From positions 1 to 43,373 of the forward strand of contig CAJVPJ010000118.1 in assembly GCA_910592205.1 (NCBI GenBank): a stretch of 43,373 nt of DNA, read 5' to 3'. Below, piece by piece: positions 1-12,500 of the stretch (the stretch's first letter is position 1; each line of letters begins with the position of its first letter). The DNA comes from Paraglomus occultum (Eukaryota > Glomeromycota > Glomeromycetes > Paraglomerales > Paraglomeraceae). Under the pieces are notes generated by a model. It was not told where the DNA came from. It made no database searches and saw only the letters and a program-made list of their open reading frames with translations. The position numbers were made by a program, and so were the translations under genes.

Positions 1-402
1 CCTCTCAAAGTTTGATTGTACAATCGTTTGGATCGATGATCGGCAAAAATTACGTAGACTTTTGTCCAGTGAGTGTATAGTCTCATTTGTTTCTTATGAA
101 TGACATACTGTTGTTAAGACTAACTACAAAAGCGCTTCTCCTCTTTTAAGCAAGCTTTGGGGTTGATAGATAGTAATAGTTTAAGGAATAAGATTTAATA
201 TTACACGCATAACTATATATTTGAAAGAAAAATAATAATAAAAAAAAAACACCCAAAAACGTTGATATGCATTATGAAATGTACTCGATGCGACTCCTGC
301 ATAATACTGAACTGAGCGTGTTACTAATGGATGTAACAAACATACTAATATTATTCCGATGTTGTATAAATAAGAGAATTCTCAACTCAACTAATAACAA
401 CG
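1..402. other. Upstream non-coding region of the kinase-Sel1 pseudogene
   Basis: AT-rich sequence with an A-run near 240-250 and no open frame that resembles a known protein. It presumably held the promoter and 5' leader of the kinase-Sel1 gene that starts at 403. I see no clear promoter motif. Confidence 0.4.
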
Positions 403-3400
403 ATGACAACGATGACATCAATTGCTTCCGACAAGAAATGGTTGGAAAAGTGCCTTGAAAATGAATTCATTCGATTCTATCCGTATGACGATCTAATCGA
501 TAAAGACTGCATCGGCCATGGTGGATTTGGTGTCGTTTTCAAAGCAAAAGTGGCATCATCGGACATCACCGTTGCATACAAGATGATCAAATTTTTAGAC
601 GAAGCTGAGTTCTTTAAACGCTTTGTAAACAGGTTTGTAATTATGTATATGAAACACTACTAGTTTTACGCAATTTCGGTTATGTTATATATTTCGTTCG
701 TTCCATTAAACATATTCTAGCTCAAGATTCATCGCAAAGTCGATGACCATCCCAACATCATTCGATTCCTTGGCGTTAGCAAAGGTACGGTGAAAAGATT
801 GCATAATATCAGTAAATGAGCATAAGTATAACGACTTTCCGACTTTTCAATAGATGTTAAGGACAGACATATGATGGTTTTCGATTATGCCGACAATGGT
901 TCATTGCGGGAATATTTAGCCAACGCAGCTAATAAACTAGATTGGCCGGCCAATTGTCAACTTACATTCATGCAGTAGGAATCTTGCATAAAGATTTAGT
1001 AAGTGTATTATTATTATACGATTTTATTTAATGTCGATGCGCGATGGTATATATTGACATATTGCTTTCTATTACTATTGTAAAGTCTTCAAACAATGTA
1101 TTGATTCATGGGAAGACGGCTAAGATCACGGATTTTGGGACATCTGAAAAATTATTACTACGGAAGACTCGCTCAGATCACCGGGGAACCATTGCATACC
1201 TTGATCCTAGGTGTTTTGATGGCAAGAGTAATAATCGAGATAAAAAATCTGATGTTTTTAGTTTTGGAATCATTTTATGGGAAATATCCAGTAGAGAATA
1301 TCCATGCGGCGAGTTTGAAAGTGACTCAGACATTCAGATTTACAGATTTAATGGAGGCCGTCATGATGTAGTTCCAGGCACACCAGAGAAGTATAAAATT
1401 TTATATACAGAATGTTGGGACATTGATTCAGCGAAACGGCCTACTAGTGAACAGTGTTATCATAGACTAAAAAGTATAATTGAAAACCTGAACCAATCAT
1501 CAAAACGTGATATTAACCAACATGAAGAAAAGTCAAACATCGCCCTTTTTCTAACGAGTTACAAAAACGTGACATTAGCCAATACAAAGAGAAGGTTCAG
1601 GATTACTCTTTGCTTGCTGAGTTATCAAAACGTGATGTAAACCAACATGAAGATCACCCTTTGTCTAATGAGCTATCAGTGTTATTCAACAAGTTACAAC
1701 TTACTGGAATATCTCTAAAAAATACAGCCAATCTTATGAAAAACTGGCTTATGCAAAATAATCATAAACAAGAAAGCTTATTGGCTACATTAAAGGCGCA
1801 TACAAATTGTGGACAATGTTCCTGGCTGATTGGATTATTCTATGCACATGGAGTAGAAACAGAAGCAGACCCTGGACAAGCTGTTCAATGGTATCAACAA
1901 TCAGCAAAAGCAGGCAATGCTGCTGGGCAATGTAGTCTTGGCTATTGCTATAACAATGGGACAGGTGTGGAAAAAAATATTCAAAAGGCAATGGAGCTAT
2001 ATCAGAAAGCAGCCACACATGGATATGTCAAAGCACAATGTAATTTTGGTATTTGTTATGAGCAGGCAATAGGAGTGAAAAACAATATCCAAAAAGCAGT
2101 TGAGCTGTATCAGAAAGCAGCTGAACAGGGATATGTCAAGGCACAATATAAGCTTGGTATCCATTATATTAATGGCAGGAACAGGTGTGAAAAAGAATAT
2201 TGAAAAAGCAGTGATGCTATATAAGAAAGCTGCTGAACAGGGATATGCTGATGCACAATGTAAGCTTGGTGTTTGCTATAAGAATGGGACAGGAGTAGAG
2301 AAGAATATTCGAAAGGCAATTGAGTTGTATCAGATGGCAACTGAACAAGGATGTCATGAAGCTCAATATAGTCTTGGTATTTGTTATGAGCAAGGCACAG
2401 GAGTGGAAAAGAATATTCAGAAGGCAGTTAAGTTGTATCAAAAGGCAGCTGAACAAGGATATGATGAAGCACAATGTACTCTTGGTCTACATTATGAGTA
2501 TGGGATTGGAGTGGAAAGGAATATTCAGCAGGCAATTGAATGGTATCAGAAGGCAATTGAGCAAGACCATAATGTGGCCCAGAATAATCTTGGTGTTTGC
2601 TATGAAAATGGGATAGGAGTGGAAAAGAACATTCAAATAGCTACTGTGCTGTATCAGAAAGCAGCTGAACATGGATGTTGTGTAGCTCAATATAATCTTG
2701 GCCTTTGCTACATGGCTGGGACAGGAGTGAGAAAGGATGTTCAGAAAGCAATTGAGTTGTATCAAAAAGCTGCTGATCAAGGCTATATATATAGTGTTGC
2801 ACAAAACAGTCTTGGTATTTGTTATGAGAATGGGACAGGTGTGAAAAAGAATATGCAAAAAGCAGTTGAGCTGTATCAAAAAGCAGCTGATCAAGGATAT
2901 AATGTTGCACAGAATAGGCTTGGTGTTTATTACTACTATTACTATGAAAATGTGATGGAAATTGAAAAAAATATTCAAAAGGCTGTCAAGCTGTTTCAAG
3001 AAGCAGCTGAACAAGGATATGCCAATGCACAATGTAATCTTGGTTTTTGTTATGATAATGGGACAGGTGTGGAAAAGAACATTCAGATAGCAGTTGAGTT
3101 GTATAAGAGGGCAGCTGAGCAAGGACATGCCAGGGCACAATATAATCTTGGTGTCTGCTATGATGAAGGGATAGGAGTGGAAAAGAATATACAAAAAGCA
3201 ATTGAGTTATATCAAAAGGCAGCTGAAAAAGGATGCAATGCAGCTCAGTATAATCTTGGTGTTTGTTATGAGCTTGGGACTGGTGTGGAAAAGAATGTTA
3301 ATGTCTGAAAGGCAGTTGAACAATATCAGAAAGCAGCAAAACAAGGATATGCTAAAGCACAGTGTATGCTTGGGTTTTGTCATCAGAATGGGATAGGAGT

Positions 3401-4910
3401 GGAAAAAAATATTCAACAAGCAGTTGTGTTGTATCAGAAGGCAAGTGAACAAGGGTATGATGTGGCACAGAATGATCTTGGTGTATGCTATGAAAATGGA
3501 ACAGGAATAGAAAAGAATATTCAAAAAGCAGCTGTACTGTATTGGAAAGCAGCTGAGCAAGGATATGCCAGAGCACAATACAATCTTGGTGTTTGTTATG
3601 AACATGGAACAGGGGTGAGAAAGAATGTTCAAAAAGCAGCTGAGTTATATCAGAAAGCAGCAGTACAAGGATATGCCAAGGCACAATGTAACCTTGGTTT
3701 TTTGTTATATAAATGGGATGGGAGTGGTAAAGAATATTCAAAGAGCTGTTGAGCTGTATCAGAAAGCAGCTAACCAAAAATATGCCAATGCACAATATAA
3801 TCTTGGTGTTTGTTATGAGCATGGCACAGGAGTGGGAAAGAACATTCAAAAAGCAATTGAGCTGTATCAGAAAGCAGCTGAACAAGAACATTCTATAGCA
3901 CAGAATTATTTTGGTTTTTGCTATTCAAATGGAATTGGGATGGAAAAGAATAGTAAAAAAGCTGCTGAACTGTATCAAAAAGCAGCCAAACAAGGATATG
4001 CAAAAGCACAATGTAACCTTGGTGTTTGTTATGAAAATGGGACAGGAGTGGAAATGAATATTCAAAAAGCAGTTGATCTGTACCAGAAGGCAGCTAGACA
4101 AGGATATTCCAGGGCACAGTACAATCTTGCTGAATGCTATAAGAATGGAGTGGGAGTGGAAATGAATATTCAGAAAGCAGTTGGATTTATCAAAAAGCAG
4201 CTGAACAAGGATATGCTATGGCACAGAACTGTCTTGCTAATGGGATGGGAGTTTTAAAGAATATTCAAGTGGCAGTTGAGCTTTATCAGAAAGCAGCTAA
4301 ACAGGGAAATGCCAAAGCACAATGTAACCTTGGTGTCTGTTATGAGTATGGAACAGGAGTGGAAAAGAATATTGAAAAAGCAGTTGAGCTGTATCAGAAG
4401 GCAGCTGGGCAAGGATATGCCAGAGCACAATACAGTCTTGGTGTTTTTTATGAGCATGGGACAGGAGTTGAAAGAAATATTCAAAAAGCAGTCGAATTGT
4501 ATAAAAAAGCAGCTGAACAAGAGTATGTCTGGGCACAATATAATCTTGGTCAATGCTATGTGAATGGGGCAGGAGTTAAAAAGAATATCCCAAAAGCAGC
4601 TGAGTTGTATTGGAAAGCAGCTGACCATGGACATGATGGGGCACAATTTAGTCTTGGTTATTTGTATGAGCATGGAATAGGAGTGGAAACAAATGTTCAA
4701 CAAGCAATTGAGTTGTATCAGAAGGCAGCTGGACAAGGCCATGCTGGGGCACAGAATAACCTTGGTTTTTACTATGAACAGGGGATTGGTGTGGAAAAAA
4801 ATGTTCACACTGCAGCTAATCTGTACTGGAGAGCTGCTGAACAAGGTTATGAAGAGGCGAAAAATAATCTTAAGAGAATTGAATCAGTTTATTATTATTA
4901 TTTTAGGTAG
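403..4910 (+). pseudogene. Tyrosine-kinase-like / Sel1-repeat protein, disrupted
   Basis: The N-terminus (DKKWLEKCLENEFIRFYPYDDL) leads into a Gly-rich loop GHGGFGVVF. Exon remnants are about 403-620, 721-784 (ends RFLGVSK), 854-998 (ends HKDL) and 1086-4910. The last exon carries SSNN, KITDFGTS, AYLDPRCF, KKSDVFSFGIILWEISS and the CW...RP C-lobe motif, then a linker with repeated KRD..Q, then about 28 Sel1 units of 36 aa (LG.CYENGTGVEKNIQKAVELYQKAAEQGY). The lesions are: exon 1 cannot join exon 2 in phase at the homologous position; 28 nt are missing near 946-962 relative to the other kinases, which shifts frame inside helix E; a linker frameshift near 1550; a 4-nt insertion near 2174; an in-frame TGA at 3306-3308; an extra T at 3698-3703; and a 1-nt loss near 4183. 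Catalytic HKDLSSNN and DFG are intact, so the decay looks recent. Indel errors in the assembly could explain the single-base lesions but hardly all of them. The family would be a cytosolic Ser/Thr or Tyr kinase; no signal peptide or membrane segment is seen. Confidence 0.85.
1840..4890 (+). repeat. Sel1-like repeat array (about 28 x 108 bp)
   Basis: Tandem 36-residue units with the Sel1 consensus (AQYNLGVCYENGTGV.KN..KAVELYQKAA.QG). Most units differ by only a few residues, and the DNA is similar enough for unequal crossing-over. Sel1 repeats form alpha-alpha superhelices that bind proteins. One unit near 2927-2952 is expanded by a run of Tyr codons (YYYYYYEN). The reverse strand also stays open over long stretches because of the codon bias of the repeat; those frames are shadows. 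Confidence 0.9.
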
Positions 4911-6670
4911 TTTTGGAAGCAAAATTAAAGTATAAATAATAGAGTGGAGATAACTTGTTATTTATATAGTTAGAGTCGATTTTTCAGCTTATTATTTCTG
5001 GGTTTATAGATTCAATGTTATGGTATAGTACATAAAGATTTGCTAGTTTGTGCATTATTGAAGATGGTTTGCAAAAGTAATTTAAAATAAATTTTCAAAA
5101 TGGCATAACATGAATTGTTTGATTATTTTTTTAGTACTTGACAGTTGATATAATTATTGGATTTCATTTATATGTTTGACAATTAATATGGTCATACAAT
5201 TTGTTATTACAGCCAATCATTATCTAAATAATTGCCATAATTTTTTTACTAATGTTATTATGCTTTTACTGACATTTTCCCATTTAAGAAATTAACGTGG
5301 TGTATTAAAATTTTTTAGTGAATTAATTTTTGAGTTGAGAGTAATTACTGTATATAATTTTGAGGTAAAGTAAATAGAAGTATACTGTAGTTAATTGGCG
5401 TATCTTGACGCGTGTCCGGTTGAGTGTAATTTGACAATGTCTTTTAGGCGTAGTACATATGCAGTTGTATCATTCGTTAATTTGAAGATTAAAGCCCAGC
5501 GGTAGTGCACAAATAATAATGTTCTGTGATTAATTGGAGTAATTTTTTATATTTTATATGTCATCATAAACAATAGTACAAAAAAAAAAGATAAAAGTAA
5601 TTGTTCTAAGCAATTTTGAAATTAAATAACAGAATTGATCTGTTTAAGAATAAATAACCAACCTTTTGCAGTGATAGTTAGAACGTGCCAAATAATTAAT
5701 ATTAACTTGCTAATTTAATTTTTAAATTCTGTTTGTATTTGCGCTGTTACGTTCCGATTTGTCTTATGGAAAACTGCCGACCTTTTAACATTGTCTGGAA
5801 CATTGAAAGAGTAGCTTATTTGTACGTGTGTAATGTAGAGAGGCTGACATAAGAAAAAAGTGAAAATCGGACAATAGAATATGTAACATAGAGGGTATTA
5901 AAATTTTTATACTTATGCGTAACATGGGAGCTGTGGCGCAAATAAAAATGGCCTAGCGAATCTGAAAAAGATATACGAGTGCATTGTGTGTAACGGAAAG
6001 AATGGAGCGGAAGAAAAATGACTATTACTATGACTTGAAGTCAGACAATTGTGCAACTAATGATAATCAATATCTTGTTGCATAATGTTAATATCATTTT
6101 CAGTAGACAATGTATGATTCATTTTTCATAGAAATATAGCTTTTCTAAATTAATAATAATATTTTATTTTACGTTAATAAGGAGGTTCTTAAAAATACTA
6201 TGAAATCTAGCAATGATGTATAAGAAAAAAAGCAACAACATTTTTTGCAAATTATAATATATTATTGTAAAATCTAATTTGTTCTGATGACTCTTTCTAG
6301 TTACATGTCTAAGTTTGGTATAACTTTGTTGTTCTGTGACAATTGTTATTGTAATTGGTTTCTTCAGAGTCCGCCTCGTCTATATTAGCGTATTGCCATT
6401 TTCCGAAAAAGAAGAAATGCTGACAAAGTTGTACATTGTTTCTGGCGCATTTGCGAAATTCTTCTATCAATGTCCGAGTTGATGTTGAGTTTATTTGCAG
6501 CACCGCTAAATCAATTTTCATAATCAATCACTAATAGTAATATAAATAGCTACAACTAAAAACAATACATAATCATATTTAGTCACATGCAATAGCAATA
6601 TCCAGCAAATATGTTAAGTTTCAAAATACAACTTGTAAAAGAATCCATTTTTGAGCGCTCTTGCAACCTA

Positions 6671-6686
6671 CCCTAACCCTAACCCT
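6671..6686 (+). repeat. Interstitial telomere-type repeat (CCCTAA)n
   Basis: CCCTAACCCTAACCCT, just under three units of the TTAGGG-type telomere repeat that many fungi and animals use, here surrounded by unique sequence. It may mark a healed double-strand break or a former chromosome end, or be chance at this length. Confidence 0.6.
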
Positions 6687-6849
6687 CGTCTACGAAATTA
6701 GGACTACAACTTGTACTTACATAAATTTTTTGTAGCTGTTGCATTTGTAGTAAGTTGTACTTCAAAGCATATAAGAGAAACTTTAGTAGCCTGCTAATAG
6801 AATAGTCTCAGACATTCCATCTCGCTTACCCACATATGTATGTATTACG

Positions 6850-6955
6850 GAATCACCTTCCCAACACTCTCCCAACCATGCTCACAATCATTCTCACAAT
6901 CATTCTCCCAACCACTCTCCGAATCACTTTCCCTTCACTGTTCAATTCTCTTCCC
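6850..6955 (+). repeat. Degenerate C/T-rich short tandem repeat
   Basis: Repeated phrases of the type 'caatcattctc(c/a)caa' and 'ccaaccactctcc' with a period near 15 bases, grading into a long pyrimidine-rich tract that continues to about 7160. No coding or RNA structure is evident. Confidence 0.55.
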
Positions 6956-7203
6956 ATTGCTCACACTTTTGTTTAATTATTCTTTTCTCTAGCTATTGCG
7001 CTTTTGATCTCCCCTCTTTCTTTCGATCACTCCTAATTTTTTTCAAACTCACCCTCCCGCTCTCATTCACTCCTCTTGTAATTACTTGCACTCTTTCAAT
7101 CGCTCACTATTTCAATTCTCACTTTTTCGTTTTTCTACCTGTTCACCGTCCTCGTTATACCGTTTCTTGTATAAATAAAATTACCAACACTAATAATGGA
7201 TCC

Positions 7204-7521
7204 GGCGCACCATACCCATGATTGCGTTCCTGTTTGTCTCGTAGAAAACATAATATAATACGTTTTATACTGTTATTATCGATAGCGAACATGACAATAT
7301 GATTTATCTATTACCACATATTAGTAATTAAAAGTGTATTTAAATACACTTTTGTGAACCAACATTCCGGTAAAAAAGTGTAGTTTATTACCATAAACGG
7401 TATTCCGCGTTTTTCAGAAAGTGTCATTTAAAAAGTGTATTAAAATACAGAAAAAAGTGTATAAAAATACAGAAACAACTGTATTTTAATACACTCTTTT
7501 GCTGCCTCTGGCGCACCATAC
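7204..7521. mobile_element. Palindrome-rich insertion flanked by a 12-bp direct repeat
   Basis: An identical 12-mer, GGCGCACCATAC, occurs at 7204-7215 and 7510-7521 and brackets about 294 bp. Inside are a perfect 24-bp palindrome at 7330-7353 (AAAAGTGTATTT and its complement) and three further imperfect copies of GTGTATT..AATACA at about 7430-7450, 7455-7472 and 7478-7495. The layout could be a small non-autonomous element with a long target duplication, or a simple duplication of local sequence. No coding capacity is present. Confidence 0.4.
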
Positions 7522-9540
7522 ATATGTTTGTTACTAACGACCACTAACTCTTTTCAAATTCTTCAATAGGAAGTGTTCATTCACACTAAACAGTGCATAC
7601 GCTTTTTCAGTAGAATTAATATGATCATTGGTATCCATTGAAACGAAATCAAATATGATAATAAATTTATGAAATAAGTTTATTTTTATCGGCTGCCAAT
7701 TACTGTGCTGTATGTGAAAATTTCCCGTTACGAGAACGTAGAATTAGCTATTCAATTTATATCATCCTGTAATTGAAACTCGCTTGTTTCGAAACACGAA
7801 GTTACGCGTCAATTTTAAACAGCTTTACAGTTTCAACACATAAAACATGCAGTTAGACATATGTTTGAGCGTCGGTGATTGAGTTACGATCATGCTTACA
7901 TGCTGTTTATACATTCGTTTACGTCGGTAATGAGACATTAGAACTGTTATAGTAAGAAGCACTTTGATACGATACAAACATTTATGATCATAATGGAAGG
8001 GTAGGAAGAATACGTGTTTAGCCTACCCCCTGATTTAGTAGTTATATGTAATGCAATAGAATCAACATTGTCTACAATTATCTATTGTGTCATGAAAATG
8101 GAAGAATGCGTTGTGGAGACATTAAACATTGTCTTCTGAGCTATAGATTGTGACCGCCACGCAGGTTAATATTAAGATAAACGTAATTTATACTACGGAT
8201 AACCGATAATTTTTATAAAAGTTGTTCGCGGAAAACCCAACTTTTTTATAAACAATCTTTGTCTCTATTCAACTCCTCAATTGAATTGAAGTAAAAACAA
8301 ACGCTTTTCTGCTGCATTATACTAGCTAAAATCTTACTATATTTGTAGGCCGCCATTGACTGTTGCCAATTAAATGATAAAATTGAATCAGTTAATCGTT
8401 GAATAGGAGTTTAACTTTTATTTGTGCTGTACATAAAATTTGACAACTTAAACTAGTTTGTAATAATGAATCTGTTTTGTTTTTCTATAACTGCATCTAC
8501 TATATATACGAAACCTCTACGCGTACAATAGTCTCTACCAGATACGACACTTTGCATCTCGCTACTTCTTTCAGTGTTATTGGTACAAGTTTTAGCATTG
8601 CATTAGACTGTAAGCATAGTTTATTTTGATCTAATCGATGGTTAATTGCTTTGAAATCATTGTTTACAGGTTTTAGCACTACGCTTAGCCATAAAGCCAA
8701 TTGTACGATGATTTTGTATGAATAACTATTTGCAATAATTAGATTGCATGCCATTTTTTAACAACGCGCAAATTGCAGTTTGACAGGCTAAACTTTGAAA
8801 ATGACCCCCCGGTTTATTTCGATATATGATAAAATTTCCACAAATGCTTCCATGCTTATGATTGAAGACATTTGCTTCTATACACTAAGATGGCAAAACG
8901 TCAAGCAAGCCGTCGCATGACTAGATTGACATAATGAAATGTATGCGTAGGAAATGTAGATGTAATTTATTTTTTACAAAATGTTGTAAATTCCAACTTG
9001 CGTTTCAGTTTATTGGTCTTCTAGAAAATCTTTCTAAAAATCTAACAAACTTGTTATCAAAAAAAAAATTTTTTTTTATGATTATACTTAACATTAGTCA
9101 GAGAAGTTTTTCGGAAAAAAAAAAGATTCGGCTCTTCGTTTAATAAACAGTATTGTATGTTACTAATATAGCAAGCGAAAGTTTAAATCGTAATAAATTT
9201 ATTTTTTTTTACTGAAACTAATTAGCGCTTGATATGAAATTAAGTACAATAAAATATATTGCTAATACTATACATTAACATTAGTTGCGGTTGGCACAAA
9301 TCACATATATAAATTACGTTTGGGGACATTTGCCACAAATAACACACATGTAAATCCGAAATTCACATAGTGATGCAAATTACATACAACATACATACCA
9401 CTCAACATTGAATTTTCTCCAAATGCTTTCATAATGTTCGTTTCATATTAAATGAACACTGCCATTTTGCATTGCATGTATGTGTGCTACAAGTCGATCA
9501 AACCCTAATTATTGGTTCGTGTGTGCGACTCATACAAACG

Positions 9541-12500
9541 ATGTCGTCGCAACAACCTTTTCACACTTGGCAGGGCCAGCTATGGAATCACCAACAACAA
9601 GAGGAATCGGCGCAACAACAGCAACAACAGCAACAACAGCAGCATCAACAACAACAACAGCAGCAGCAGCAGCAACAACACTACGCTTTGACATATCCTG
9701 CTTATCAATCAATGCAGCCGGAATACATTGATGGCTCAACTCTATATCAAGATTTTCTGACTGACTCGCAAACCGAATTACAAACTGGACAACTACCTAC
9801 TGATATGTTTACCTTCGGTGGTCTGCCAACATATCCTATTTCACAATTGACAAACCAGCAGCAATCGCAGCCTTATATAGACGATTCCAATTTGATCGTG
9901 CATGAACATCTACTTACAAATTCTATTGGGCAACAGAACGATTCTCCGTATACTCGGCAAAGCTTGCTTACGCATCGGCACCAACGTCAACAACAGTGGT
10001 TGTCGCAGTATCCGTATTCGAGACAGCGTGCAAACGAATTGTTTACGCCGACGATGCGATCTGACCATCGATTAGATCCACAAAACCCGTTTCGAGGAAC
10101 TGTTCCGGCCGAGTCATCGGAGTATGTCCAAACACAGGTTTGTAAATTTCAGTTTACTGTACGATATTGTATCAAGATCACGGCTTTTCATACTGTTATA
10201 ACATTAGGTCTATCCGCCGACAGAAATTATTTCCCGTCCATCTCAGTCACAAGGAAGCATCCACCAAGTTTCTCAACTACAAACCAACTTTAATCAATCG
10301 GGAAACCGGTTTCCAGATCAGTCTTCTTCCCAGATGGAAACTGATGAACAATCTACGCAATCTCAAGTGATCAGTCGCCAGCAGGACGAACCTAACGTTG
10401 TATATAATAAAGAATGGATAGAGAGAAGTATTAAAGAAGGTTCTATTCATTGTTACTCAGAAAGCGATATTAAATTGGGACGTATACCTATCGCTACTGG
10501 TTCATATGGAGCAGTATTTAAAGCGATAGTGAAGCACACTGGAGTGCCTGTTGCGGTGAAAACTTTGGTTCGGCGTCCGGGTGATTGCGAGGAAAAACTG
10601 TACAAGAAATTTTGCAAAGAGGTAAGTTATTATTATCTGTTATTTTACTTGCTTAGTATTGTACGTTTTTTCGTTGTTATCGATTTGATAGCTAATAGTT
10701 TGCATGGATTATATACTAGTTGAAAAATCACAAGAAAGTGAGCGGTCATCCGAATATTATTCGATTTTTAGGTGTCTGTAAGTATACTCATGTTTTTGTA
10801 ATGCCTTGCCGCGCTCTGGCTTCAGAACTTGGAAATTTAAACGCATATTATTAATTCCATGCATGTATTTTTTGATCTAAAGACGAAGATGACGGTTATC
10901 ATATGATTTTCGAGTTTGCGAATGGCGGGACTTTACGCACCCACTTAGCACGACATTTTCGTAGTTTAACATGGGAGGACAAGTACAAACTGAGTCTGGA
11001 TATTACTAACGGATTGAGATACATGCATGAACTTGATATTATCCACAAAGATTTGGTAAATTGTGATTTCACTTTATTGTGCTCATGATTATATTAATGA
11101 TTGTCAGACTAATTATTATCTATCCTCCTACCAGTCAGCTTTCAATATTCTTATGAAATCAGGTATTGCAAAAATCACTGATTTTGGTCTATCTGGACAG
11201 ATGATGTCCTCATCATTAGGTGAAGGCACTGCAGCATACAGAGACCCCTTATCATTTAGAAATCAACCATATAAACGTGGAAAGAAATCTGACATTTTTA
11301 GCCTTGGAGTGTTGTTTTGGGAGATTTCTAGTGGAAAAATTTCTTGTGAAAAATGGATCAGTGTGGCAGAATGTAGAAGACAAGGCTATCGAGATTCCCC
11401 TCTTCCAGAAACACCAGATGCATATGTTCAGCTATATTCAACATGTTGGAGTGAGAATGCTGAAGAACGACCATCTTGCAAAGAAATACACAAACAATTA
11501 CAATTGTTATCTGATGATAGAGATCATCATTTACCAGGTAGAACATTAAATCTTTCTTCTATGCTAGTAGATGCAGGAGAAACAACACTGATAGATATTT
11601 TAAAGGCAAACCCTTCTGTAAACTCTTTGATAATGTCTTATAACAATATTGGAGATGCAAGAGCAACAGCATTGGCAAAGGCTCTAGAATCAAATTCATC
11701 TCTGATGTCTTTGAACCTTTATAATAATCGGATTGGACATGCAGGAGCAACAGCATTGGCTAAGGCTCTAGAATCAAATTCATCTCTGACTTCTTTGAAT
11801 CTATGGAATAATCAAATTGGAGATGCAGGAGCAACAGCATTGGCAAAGGCTCTAGAATCAAATTCATTTCTGACTTCTTTGAGTCTTTTTGAAAATAATA
11901 TTGGAGATGCAGGAGCAACAGCATTGGCAAAGGCTCTAGAATCAAATTCATCTCTGTTTTCTTTGAATCTTGATTCTAATCAGATTAGAGATGCAGGAGC
12001 AACAGCATTGGTAAAGGCTCTAGAATTAAATTCATCTCTATCTTCTTTGAATCTTAGGTATAATCAGATTGGACATGCAGGAGCAACAGTACTAGCAAAG
12101 GCTCTAGAGTCAAATTCATCTCTGTCTTCTTTGGATCTTGGTTCTAATCAGATTGGAGATGCAGGAGCAACAGCATTGGCAAAGGCTCTAGAATCAAATT
12201 CATCTCTGATGTCTTTGGATCTTGATTATAATAAGATTGGAGATGCAGGAGCAACAGCATTGACAAAGGCTCTAGAATCAAATTCATCTCTGACTTTTTT
12301 GGTTCTTTCTGAAAATAGTATTGGAGATGCAGGAGCAACAGTACTAGCAAAGGTTCTAGAATCAAACTCATCTCTGTTTTCTTTGAATCTTGATGATAAT
12401 CAGATTGGAGATGCAGGAGCAATAGTATTGGCAAAGGCTCTAGAATTAAATTCATCTCTATCTTCTTTGAATCTTTTTGGAAATAATATTGGGTATGCAG

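Larger units (their letters stand above)
4911..9540. other. Gene-poor intergenic region
   Basis: About 4.6 kb of AT-rich DNA between the kinase-Sel1 pseudogene and the first LRR-kinase. It holds no open frame with family features. A 72-codon minus-strand frame at 6309-6527 and an 84-codon one at 8500-8754 have low-complexity or unremarkable translations and no splice context. The recognisable items (telomere-type repeat, pyrimidine-rich repeats, palindromic insertion) are listed separately. The last few hundred bases must contain the promoter of the LRR-kinase gene, but I see no clear element. Confidence 0.5.

Noticed and set aside
946-998. A short intron removing the stop after LDWPANCQLTFMQ in the Sel1-kinase
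   Set aside because: The only GT...AG pair there would give an intron near 20 nt, too short, and would not restore the missing helix E residues.
2217-3891. Long minus-strand open frames opposite the Sel1 array (up to 235 codons)
   Set aside because: They repeat with the 108-bp period of the Sel1 units and translate to low-complexity hydrophobic repeats, so they are mirror images of the codon pattern, not genes.
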